Shown here: positions 1 through 6,045 of the stretch, piece after piece | How the letters are laid out: each line of letters begins with the position of its first letter | Numbering within the stretch: position 1 is the stretch's first letter | Assembly: GCA_002427605.1 (NCBI GenBank) | Contig: DIRT01000038.1 | Span: forward strand, 1 to 18,098 | DNA: 18,098 nt | Source: Bacteroidales bacterium UBA5429 | Lineage (GTDB): Bacteria > Bacteroidota > Bacteroidia > Bacteroidales > WCHB1-69 | Direction of reading: 5' to 3' | Notes under the pieces: generated by a model | What the model saw: only the letters and a program-made list of their open reading frames with translations | What the model was told of the DNA's origin: nothing | Database searches by the model: none | Translations under genes and position numbers: made by a program

Positions 1-1
1 T

Positions 2-979
2 TTTTTATCGGACAACAGTGATTACAAATATATCAATAAAGCTGAATTAGCTATTTGCGATTTTAAGTATGAGAAAGCTTCAAACTATTATGAAAAGGCT
101 TTCAAAACCGGGCTTTGTTTTAAGAATGATTTAAGAAATGCCTTTACTGTAGATTATAAGTATACTGAAAAAGAGGATAACGTCTTGGCTTACACGCACA
201 AGCTTGCGCAACGTGGATTTTCAACTCCTGCTATTGATACAGTGAAATATTCGGAACTTTATGCTCAAATTAAGCAAGTTCAAGATACAACCCAAATCAT
301 ATATGACCCTGGCATCTTAAAACAACTGGATACACTTTTGATAGTAGATCAGTCCTACCGGAAGAATGGTTTCGCATATAAGAAAGAAAACCGGCATGTA
401 ACTGACTCTCTAGACTTAATTAATTACAATAAATGGTTATCTTTCTATGAAATTGAGGATGAAGCTGTAAAACAAACTTTGGGCATCTATTTTTATAGAA
501 CACCGGATCCGTTACTTCGTCATAACATTGTATTTGGTAGATTTCCGGAAAATATCTTATGGGATCAGGTTCAAAATGGGTATTTGGATGTTAGAGACTA
601 TATGGAAATATACGACATATACATTGGAACCGCCGGAACTCCTCAACAACGAGCGATCTATGCAAAAATACCTTTTGGTGGTGGGACCATTGCAAACAAA
701 ACATTTTTTGGATTATATACAAAAAAGGATGCACCTAAACTAAGAAAAGTATTCTATCTCAATTCTCCTAAAGATGAATTGAAAAAGCATATTTATCAGT
801 TTTATCATGGTGAAAAAGAGTTTTTCTTGGTGCCAATTAAGACCTACGGGGCTCCATGTAGTGAAGAGGATGAGTTGGAACTAAGGTTACAATACAAAGA
901 ATTTGAGAATAATAATCCTAAAGAGTACAACAAATATGAATATATCATATTGACAAATCCTGAATTTGAATGTGGGTAA
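2..979 (+). CDS. Unrecognised protein with TPR-like segment, 5' end cut by window
   Basis: The frame is open from the first bases of the window to the TAA at 977-979, so this is the C-terminal 325 codons of a longer gene. There is a TTG at 185, but the frame continues upstream without a stop and that codon is probably internal. Residues about 13-37 of the visible part (INKAELAICDFKYEKASNYY, then EKAFKTG) have the spacing of a tetratricopeptide helix pair. The rest is soluble, rich in Tyr, Lys and Glu, with no signal or membrane segment visible. I recognise no family beyond the TPR-like part. It is followed by an accessory region of AT-rich lipoprotein genes, so a role in a variable locus (for example a toxin-immunity region) is possible but only inferred from the setting. 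Confidence 0.75.
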   Translation, partial: FLSDNSDYKYINKAELAICDFKYEKASNYYEKAFKTGLCFKNDLRNAFTVDYKYTEKEDNVLAYTHKLAQRGFSTPAIDTVKYSELYAQIKQVQDTTQIIYDPGILKQLDTLLIVDQSYRKNGFAYKKENRHVTDSLDLINYNKWLSFYEIEDEAVKQTLGIYFYRTPDPLLRHNIVFGRFPENILWDQVQNGYLDVRDYMEIYDIYIGTAGTPQQRAIYAKIPFGGGTIANKTFFGLYTKKDAPKLRKVFYLNSPKDELKKHIYQFYHGEKEFFLVPIKTYGAPCSEEDELELRLQYKEFENNNPKEYNKYEYIILTNPEFECG

Positions 980-1075
980 TAAATATTTTCCAATAAAAAA
1001 AATTATGAAAGGAAGTTCGAGATAATTCAATTCGAATATGTTAACAAATATTAATAAAAGTTAAATAATATTAAC

Positions 1076-1084
1076 GGGGGGGGG
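1076..1084. repeat. Homopolymeric G tract (G9)
   Basis: Nine consecutive G residues lie in a stretch that is otherwise almost pure A/T. The tract ends 5 bases before the TTGACTTTTG sequence that could serve as the -33 part of the promoter at 1090-1122. Such tracts are prone to slippage; whether this one varies in length cannot be seen from one sequence. Confidence 0.8.
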
Positions 1085-1089
1085 TAAAA

Positions 1090-1122
1090 TTGACTTTTGT
1101 ATTACTATTTTATATATCTTTG
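1090..1122 (+). promoter_or_regulatory. Bacteroidetes-type promoter for the structured leader and lipoprotein genes
   Basis: TATCTTTG at 1115-1122 matches the Bacteroidetes -7 consensus TAnnTTTG exactly. TTGACTTTTG at 1090-1099 provides TTG/TTTG candidates for the -33 element, although the spacing is not exactly the usual 19. Transcription would start near 1129, about 310 bases before the lipoprotein gene at 1438, placing the whole hairpin-rich block in the leader. Confidence 0.55.
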
Positions 1123-1198
1123 GAGCGGAATAAAGAAGGAATATTAAAAGTTACAATAAATCAGATTCAATGTTACAATTTTTATGTAAAACGAACTT

Positions 1199-1396
1199 AG
1201 GCTAATTAGCCTCCGTCATAAACCAACTGTGCTGCTGCTGACAGGAGGCGATAACCAGGTGCACCGCAGGGAATGGTATTTGCTCTTGAAAAACTCATAA
1301 CCAAACCCTGCTTCCGGCACCCAAGCAAACATAAATATATGTTGTATATGTTTATGGGCACGACCAATCGGCAAAAATACAAATTTTTTGGATTGG
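1199..1396 (+). ncRNA. Candidate structured RNA / long leader with four consecutive hairpins
   Basis: This block is clearly richer in G and C than its AT-rich surroundings and folds by eye into four hairpins with linkers of only 7-8 bases. Hairpin 1 pairs GCCTCCGTC (1209-1217) with GAC-A-GGAGGC (1240-1249), one bulged A. Hairpin 2 is nested: GGTGC (1258-1262) with GCACC (1317-1321), GCAGGG (1266-1271) with CCCTGC (1306-1311), and TGGT (1274-1277) with ACCA (1300-1303). Hairpin 3 pairs 1330-1340 with 1346-1356, eleven pairs including one U-G wobble that exists only on the plus strand. Hairpin 4 pairs CCAATC (1364-1369) with GATTGG (1391-1396) and CAAAAA (1372-1377) with TTTTTG (1385-1390). A 14-bp palindrome (1199-1212) overlaps hairpin 1 and could compete with it. 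No long reading frame crosses the block. It does not match any riboswitch or ncRNA I can name; it could be a leader regulator, a small RNA, or a dispersed element carried with the cassette. Confidence 0.45.
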
Positions 1397-1437
1397 GAGA
1401 GGTAGTTTGAGTAAATTTATAAATAAAAAAATAATTA

Positions 1438-2091
1438 ATGATGAATAAGTTAAAAAATCAACTCGATTTATCAAGAATCTTTAATAAAAATAATTTCAGA
1501 CTTCTAACTTTAAGTATTATAACAGTATCAGTCTTATTATCAAGTTGTTCAGATAATATTGACAATATTTATACTTCAAGACCACCATCATCTCAAAATG
1601 GAACTGAAATTAGTGAAGCCAAAGTTCCATGGCTTGTTATTTTAGCTGCAGTAGTGGTAGTATCAGAAGTAATTGATGGACGTTATTACGAAGATATTGA
1701 GTATTATCCAAATGGAGAAATTAAGTCAAAAAAACGTGGTTGTAAAGGGGTTTTTGGTACATGTACTATAAATTCAAGTTGTGCTGTTAGTGGACAGAAT
1801 GTTTCCATAGAACCTGTGAGTTTGGACTATATTGAAAGTGGAATAACTAGAACTATTAATGCGGAAATAATAAAATCCGATATTGGTATTGTTTATGGTA
1901 TAAATAAAAATAATCCATCTGATTGCTCATATTTCTTTGATTCGGATACAAAAATGATTACTGGACCGCTGGTAATTGATAATCCAAATATTTTAGATCA
2001 ACTTGGTCTCAAAGAACCAATAATAGTAAAAGGAGAATATCAAGTTTATGAAAGTGAAAACTATAAATATATTATTATTCATAGTAGATAA
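1438..2091 (+). CDS. Unrecognised lipoprotein (217 aa)
   Basis: Exported lipoprotein of unknown function. The N-terminus has a charged stretch, a hydrophobic segment (about residues 21-34) and the lipobox LLSSC with the acylated cysteine at position 37, so it should be anchored to a membrane facing the periplasm or the cell surface. A second hydrophobic run lies at about residues 64-78 (WLVILAAVVVV). After it comes YYPNGEIKSK, resembling one MORN/YwqK-type repeat unit, then a Cys cluster (RGCKGVFGTC and SSC) that could form disulfides. Two adjacent ATGs (1438 and 1441) could start it; no clear Shine-Dalgarno is present, normal for this phylum. It overlaps the next lipoprotein gene by 44 bases. 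Base composition is strikingly AT-rich compared with the hydrogenase genes, consistent with acquired DNA. Family not recognised. Confidence 0.8.
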   Translation: MMNKLKNQLDLSRIFNKNNFRLLTLSIITVSVLLSSCSDNIDNIYTSRPPSSQNGTEISEAKVPWLVILAAVVVVSEVIDGRYYEDIEYYPNGEIKSKKRGCKGVFGTCTINSSCAVSGQNVSIEPVSLDYIESGITRTINAEIIKSDIGIVYGINKNNPSDCSYFFDSDTKMITGPLVIDNPNILDQLGLKEPIIVKGEYQVYESENYKYIIIHSR

Positions 2092-2839
2092 GAATGTTTT
2101 TGCATATCCAAAAGTACTAATTTTTGCGTGTACTTTTCTGTTTTTTTCATGTTTAAGCAATTTTTCCGATAAAAAAATGGGTGATAGGCAAGTGTTAGCC
2201 TTCAAGAGCGATAGCATTGAGTATGTTGTTTATGAACTTGATAGAAAAAAGGATTCTGAAAATAATCAACAATGTTATAATTTTGTAGAAATTAATAATA
2301 AAAGAGATGGTTTTGAAATTTATGGAGCCAATATTGCTGATTTGTTTTCATTCTTTTTTAATGTCGATAAACATAATATCTATTTTGAAGATAAAAAGAG
2401 ATCCTTTTATTCGGTTATATACAAGGGAAAAGTTGAAAGTGAAATAAAAAAAGATATTTTTCAAAAATTAATAGATTATAAAGGGTTGAAAATCGTTAAA
2501 AACACTATTCTTGCAGATATAAATAGTTTAGAAATTGAAAAATCAATTAAGTTAAGTTCATATATTAACCCTAATTCGAATGAAAAAATTTCAATATTGC
2601 TAAATGATGAAAAATATATTTTCTCCAACGTAAATTTAATAATTTTTGTGAAAAAATTAAATGAACTATACCCAGGTAAATTTTTCTACGAGGGTGACTC
2701 AACAAAAAGGTATAATTTAGAAATACCAGTTGGATTGGGGTATGGCGAAATAATATTTTACTTGAAAGATAAATATGATATCAGTATAAACAATATTCAA
2801 AGAGAGGTTTTAATGTATTCTCTGATTGAAAACAAATAA
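2048..2839 (+). CDS. Unrecognised lipoprotein (263 aa), start inside preceding gene
   Basis: The reading frame begins at ATG 2048 inside the previous lipoprotein gene, preceded by AAAGGAG at 2029-2035, 12 bases upstream; this is the only good start, and the overlap suggests translational coupling. The first 20 residues are unusual for a leader; a more typical lipoprotein signal follows (YPKVLIFACTFLFFSC) with lipobox cysteine 35. The mature part is Lys/Ile/Asn-rich with no membrane segment. The C-terminal third (about 190-263), with YNLEIPVGLGYGEIIFYLKD and a final KYDISI...EVLMYSLI strand pattern, faintly recalls DUF3738/TIGR03435-like or secretin N-terminal-like domains of Bacteroidetes proteins, but this is a weak impression. 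Function unknown. AT content is very high. A terminator-like hairpin follows at 2934-2969. Confidence 0.75.
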   Translation: MKVKTINILLFIVDKNVFAYPKVLIFACTFLFFSCLSNFSDKKMGDRQVLAFKSDSIEYVVYELDRKKDSENNQQCYNFVEINNKRDGFEIYGANIADLFSFFFNVDKHNIYFEDKKRSFYSVIYKGKVESEIKKDIFQKLIDYKGLKIVKNTILADINSLEIEKSIKLSSYINPNSNEKISILLNDEKYIFSNVNLIIFVKKLNELYPGKFFYEGDSTKRYNLEIPVGLGYGEIIFYLKDKYDISINNIQREVLMYSLIENK

Positions 2840-2933
2840 ATTTGTCAAATTCTTACATAAAATTGAACTACTGACCGATTTTTTTTGTGTTTAACTGCTT
2901 GTAACAGTGTTTTAGCGATACAAATTTATAACT

Positions 2934-2969
2934 ATGGGGCGAGACTTCAGTCAACCCCCATTGTTTTTT
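2934..2969 (+). terminator. Rho-independent terminator after the lipoprotein pair
   Basis: ATGGGG (2934-2939) pairs with CCCCAT (2956-2961) and, inside it, GACT (2943-2946) pairs with AGTC (2949-2952) around a TC turn. The hairpin is followed by TG and six T residues (2964-2969). It lies about 95 bases after the stop of the second lipoprotein gene. Confidence 0.55.
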
Positions 2970-3033
2970 ATAATATTTTTTGTCGGGCAGAGTGATTTTT
3001 TAATGAAACCCCCTTCAACTTAAAACTTATTTG

Positions 3034-3041
3034 TACATTTG
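3034..3041 (+). promoter_or_regulatory. Promoter -7 element for the TolC-family gene
   Basis: TACATTTG is an exact TAnnTTTG match followed by GC, typical of the phylum. No convincing -33 TTTG is present at the expected distance. The predicted start is near 3048, giving a leader of about 40 bases to the ATG at 3088. Confidence 0.55.
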
Positions 3042-3087
3042 CAAGTTATTAGAGAACCGAATACTCTCTGATTATAATTTGTACAAC

Positions 3088-4461
3088 ATGAAGATTTTAT
3101 TGCGTTATAAACTTCCGTTTGCTCGCTCTTTAGTGGGGGTTTTGATACTTTCTCTTTTCTTATTGCAAACATCGAAACTTCAGGCTCAAACACCGTGGAC
3201 TCTAGATTCCTGTATTTCGTACGCCTATGAGCATAGTTTTGAGGTGCAACAAAAACTGTTGAGTATTCAGTATAAAGAGATTGCAGCAAAACAAACCAAA
3301 ATGAGGCTGGCGCCTCAACTTTCCGGAAGTGTAGGACAAAACTTCGATATCGGGCGGTCGCAGGATGCTTCTTCGTTGATCAGCTCGGGTAGTCAGGCGG
3401 CTACTTCTATCGGATTGGGACTCTCTATGCCTCTATTCGAAGGATTGCGAAACTACCACCAAATGCAAGCAGATGAGATAGATATCCGAACTTCATTGTA
3501 TGAATTGGAACAGTTGAGAGAAAATATCGAGCTCAATGTGATGGCTTACTATTTGCAGATTTTAAATCGCAAGGAGATGCTGCAAATAGCCCAGTTGAAG
3601 GAGACAATTTCACAGGAAATGGTTCAAAAAGTGACTCTTTTGGTTCAAAATGGGAAAAGTTCTGAAACAGAGCTCTATAATGCCAGGTCAACTTACGCGC
3701 AGGATCGTACTGCTGTAATTCAGGCTGAAAATAATCTGAAATTGGCAAAACTGGAACTGGCTCAACTCATCAATGTTCCCAATCCGGATCTTTTTGAGAT
3801 TGATGAGGTGGGTGAAATCAGTGATATCGATCAGTTTCTTAATCATGAGATGCCTTACATCGATATTGCGTCTGTAATTCAGAACGCAACAACCAACAGA
3901 GGAACTGTCAAAGCGGCTCAATCCAGAATAGAAAAAAGTCAAAAAGAGATCAAAATAGCGCAGTCGGGATGGTATCCATCTCTCTCACTATACGCCAATT
4001 ATGGCACAGGATATTACTATTCCTACGCCCAGAATCCGGTTTTCCCGAATGCTCCTTTCTTTAATCAATTGGAAGACAATTCAAGACAAGTGATTGGGCT
4101 TTCACTCAATATTCCGATTTTTGACCGTTTAAGCACATATCATCAGACAAAAATAGCCAAATTGCAACTGCAAGATCAGCAATTGCAGTACGATGAGAAT
4201 ATTCGCAAATTGACCAAGGAGATTCAACAGGCTTATGCGGAAATGATTGCGGCAGAAGCGAACTACAAAGCAGCGAAGGAGTTTTACGAAGCCTCCAAAA
4301 TCTCTTTTGAGTATGAACAAGTTCGTTTTGATGCGGGAGCTTCAACGCAGTTTGAATTCAATGAGATTAAAAACAGATACAACCAGGCTCATGCACAATG
4401 GGTGCAAGCCAAGTACGATTATCTCTTCAAATACAGAATCGTTCAGTTATACGGGAATTAA
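3088..4461 (+). CDS. TolC-family outer-membrane efflux protein (457 aa)
   Basis: Outer-membrane factor that forms the trimeric exit duct of tripartite efflux pumps or type I secretion systems. ATG 3088 is chosen over the upstream TTG at 3031 because it begins a proper signal peptide (MKILLRYKLPFARSLVGVL, hydrophobic core, cleavage after LQAQ at about residue 34) and lies downstream of the -7 element at 3034. The mature protein starts WTLDSCISYAYEHS, the usual first helix of the OEP domain, and shows two OEP repeats: long Gln/Glu/Ala-rich coiled-coil helices (about 150-230 and 350-440) separated by beta-strand segments with SLSLYANYGTGYYYSY and IGLSLNIPIFDRL. The length is normal for the family. 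No membrane-fusion or inner-membrane pump gene is next to it, so its partners and substrate are unknown. It is monocistronic here and its stop overlaps that of the convergent PHP gene. Confidence 0.93.
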   Translation: MKILLRYKLPFARSLVGVLILSLFLLQTSKLQAQTPWTLDSCISYAYEHSFEVQQKLLSIQYKEIAAKQTKMRLAPQLSGSVGQNFDIGRSQDASSLISSGSQAATSIGLGLSMPLFEGLRNYHQMQADEIDIRTSLYELEQLRENIELNVMAYYLQILNRKEMLQIAQLKETISQEMVQKVTLLVQNGKSSETELYNARSTYAQDRTAVIQAENNLKLAKLELAQLINVPNPDLFEIDEVGEISDIDQFLNHEMPYIDIASVIQNATTNRGTVKAAQSRIEKSQKEIKIAQSGWYPSLSLYANYGTGYYYSYAQNPVFPNAPFFNQLEDNSRQVIGLSLNIPIFDRLSTYHQTKIAKLQLQDQQLQYDENIRKLTKEIQQAYAEMIAAEANYKAAKEFYEASKISFEYEQVRFDAGASTQFEFNEIKNRYNQAHAQWVQAKYDYLFKYRIVQLYGN

Positions 4462-5183
4462 TCGTTTGCCAAAGCCAAAATAGCTTTTTTGATCTCTTCA
4501 AAGTTTCGGGTAGGCATCGTCAATTGTGTGGTATTGGTTCCTATTTGATCCGGTTGGTGTGCATCGGAGGAGCGAATAAACGGTTTGTTTTTGAGATATT
4601 TATGTTGCTGAATCATAGCCTCTTTGGTGGTGTGCTTAGTGATTTCAACCGCTTCATATTCCAGGTCAAAAGGGATAAATCCCAACTGCGAAATAACGCT
4701 GGTTTTCGATTTGTCAATATGTGCCGGAATAAACATGCCATCTAAAGCGTGAACCTCCCTCTCAATCTGTTCAATTGATAAGTCCAAAGCTGAAGTTAAC
4801 AGTCGGGGCTCTTCATAGATGATATTCATCTCCTCATCAATCTGAATCTGATCTCCAAAGAAATCCGGATCATTGGGAATATCGGGCAAATGTTTCTCCA
4901 ATAGTTGCTGAAACTGAGCTAATCTCTCATGATTTGGGAAAAAGGCAAGACAATGCGCTTCTTCCTTAGTGGTTACCTCTGCACCACACAGCACAAAGAT
5001 ATTTCTGTTTTTGGAGTAAAATTCAGTCAGTTGACAATGCCGTGTGGAATTGTGATCCGTAATTCCAATGATATCGATCCCATTCCGAAGTGCAGTTTCA
5101 ACAATATATTCCGGACTCATGTCTAAGTCTCCGCAAGGGGAGAGTAGGGTGTGAATGTGTAAATCAGCTTTATAAGTCGGCAT
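4458..5183 (-). CDS. PHP-domain phosphoesterase (241 aa)
   Basis: Metal-dependent phosphoesterase of the polymerase-and-histidinol-phosphatase fold, probably cytoplasmic. The expected metal-binding motifs occur in order: DLHIHTLLSPCGD near the start, GITDHNS at about residue 40, GAEVTT at about 67, PAHIDKS at about 154 and SSDAHQPDQIG at about 210. The length fits small stand-alone PHP proteins such as the TrpH/YciV group, which act on nucleotides or aminotransferase-like phosphoesters; the substrate here cannot be told. From family knowledge, PHP genes often accompany DRTGG and hydrogenase-associated kinase genes in anaerobes. Here it is transcribed divergently from that set through a shared promoter region (5221-5249), supporting a functional link. 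Its TAA lies in the same TTAA as the TolC-family stop. Confidence 0.9.
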   Translation of the reverse strand: MPTYKADLHIHTLLSPCGDLDMSPEYIVETALRNGIDIIGITDHNSTRHCQLTEFYSKNRNIFVLCGAEVTTKEEAHCLAFFPNHERLAQFQQLLEKHLPDIPNDPDFFGDQIQIDEEMNIIYEEPRLLTSALDLSIEQIEREVHALDGMFIPAHIDKSKTSVISQLGFIPFDLEYEAVEITKHTTKEAMIQQHKYLKNKPFIRSSDAHQPDQIGTNTTQLTMPTRNFEEIKKAILALAND

Positions 5184-5220
5184 TATTTTTTTACTTAATC
5201 TGTTGAATCAAAATGAACGA

Positions 5221-5228
5221 CAAAGATA
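5221..5228 (-). promoter_or_regulatory. Promoter -7 element for the PHP gene
   Basis: Read on the minus strand this is TATCTTTG, an exact TAnnTTTG match. Transcription would start near 5214, about 30 bases before the PHP ATG. It forms a perfect inverted repeat with the plus-strand -7 element at 5242-5249. No clear -33 is seen. Confidence 0.5.
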
Positions 5229-5241
5229 TATATTCTTTTTG

Positions 5242-5249
5242 TATCTTTG
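5242..5249 (+). promoter_or_regulatory. Promoter -7 element for the DRTGG / sensory hydrogenase operon
   Basis: TATCTTTG, exact TAnnTTTG match followed by GC. The ATG at 5265 lies 15 bases after it, so the leader would be only about 10 bases. Only 13 bases separate it from the opposing PHP -7 element, so the two promoters must compete for polymerase. Confidence 0.55.
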
Positions 5250-5264
5250 CATAAAAATTTGAAT

Positions 5265-5612
5265 ATGACACTACAGGAAATTATAACTCATGTTTCAGGA
5301 ACGGTTGTGGCGGGAGATCCTACAATATATCCTACTATTGATTGTGCATTTGCATCGGACTTGATGAGCGATGTATTGACTATCACGACGGATAAGAGAA
5401 TTATGCTCATCACAGGATTGGCTAATCTGCAAACCATCAGGACATGCGAAATGTCAGATATTAAAATTATCTTGTTTGCTCGGGGAAAAAAGGCTACTGA
5501 AGAGATGATTGAGTTAGCGGAAGAGGACGACATGGTGTTGATTGAGACTCCGCATTCACTTTATAAAGTATCCGGAATACTCTATAATGCCGGATTATTA
5601 CCCGTGTACTAA
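5265..5612 (+). CDS. DRTGG-domain-like small protein (115 aa)
   Basis: Small soluble protein whose entire length (MTLQEIITHVSGTVVAGDP, ending SLYKVSGILYNAGLLPVY) resembles the stand-alone DRTGG-domain proteins that accompany hydrogenase and PHP genes in anaerobes. The DRTGG domain is otherwise found next to CBS domains and in phosphotransacetylase-type proteins and is thought to bind small ligands; its role here is unknown. ATG 5265 is preferred to a TTG at 5247, which lies inside the -7 promoter element. It is the first gene of a compact operon: the next ATG follows 12 bases after the stop. Family assignment rests on pattern and context, not on a search. Confidence 0.75.
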   Translation: MTLQEIITHVSGTVVAGDPTIYPTIDCAFASDLMSDVLTITTDKRIMLITGLANLQTIRTCEMSDIKIILFARGKKATEEMIELAEEDDMVLIETPHSLYKVSGILYNAGLLPVY

Positions 5613-5624
5613 AAATTGTGTTCT

Positions 5625-6044
5625 ATGAATTTTAAATTTGAAGTTGAAGGAGGAGATTTTACCAATGCCGGAACAGCCTCCAGTCAAGTAAAGAAAATGA
5701 TGAAACAATTGGGTGTTGATGCAGCCATTATCAAACGTACTGTAGTGGCACTCTATGAAGCTGAAGTGAATATTGTTGCTCATGCCTACAGGGGTGATAT
5801 TTTTGTTGATATTGACGAATCCGGAATCTACATTAAATTGGTGGATGAGGGTCCCGGAATCCCGGATATTGACCAAGCAATGATAAAAGGATACTCCACA
5901 GCCTCTCCTAAGGTGAGAGAAATGGGGTTCGGTGCCGGTATGGGACTGCCTAACATCAAGGCTAATACGGATGTATTGAATGTGTTTTCAGAAGTGGGAA
6001 AAGGAACTACTGTAGAAATTTCAAACCTTTTTCAAAAAGAATAG
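5625..6044 (+). CDS. SpoIIAB/RsbW-like serine kinase/anti-sigma-type ATPase (139 aa)
   Basis: GHKL-fold ATP-binding protein of the HATPase_c_2 type, the class that includes anti-sigma factors and serine kinases of partner-switching systems. ATP-site motifs are visible: an N-box (ALYEAEVNIVAHAY, about residues 44-57), a G1 box (DEGPGIPD, about 77-84) and a G2 box (GFGAGMGLPNIK, about 104-115). Its size equals that of SpoIIAB. The start at ATG 5625 is preferred to a TTG at 5616. It sits between the DRTGG gene and the sensory hydrogenase, 1 base before the latter. No STAS-domain antagonist or sigma-factor gene lies nearby, so its partner may be the DRTGG protein, the hydrogenase-like protein or something encoded elsewhere; that is inference. 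Confidence 0.87.
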   Translation: MNFKFEVEGGDFTNAGTASSQVKKMMKQLGVDAAIIKRTVVALYEAEVNIVAHAYRGDIFVDIDESGIYIKLVDEGPGIPDIDQAMIKGYSTASPKVREMGFGAGMGLPNIKANTDVLNVFSEVGKGTTVEISNLFQKE

Positions 6045-6045
6045 T

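Noticed and set aside
1364..1379. Minus-strand promoter (TATTTTTG at 1372-1379) for an antisense small RNA
   Set aside because: The box coincides with hairpin 4 and has no -33 partner; the U-G pair in hairpin 3 favours the plus strand. Not excluded, but not supported enough to list.
1195..1410. Possible coding remnant in the structured block
   Set aside because: Plus-strand translation is interrupted by stops in all frames and no family motif is visible; the paired segments explain the sequence better.
1993..2217. 74-codon minus-strand frame
   Set aside because: Antisense to the overlap of the two lipoprotein genes; AT-rich sequence gives such frames by chance.
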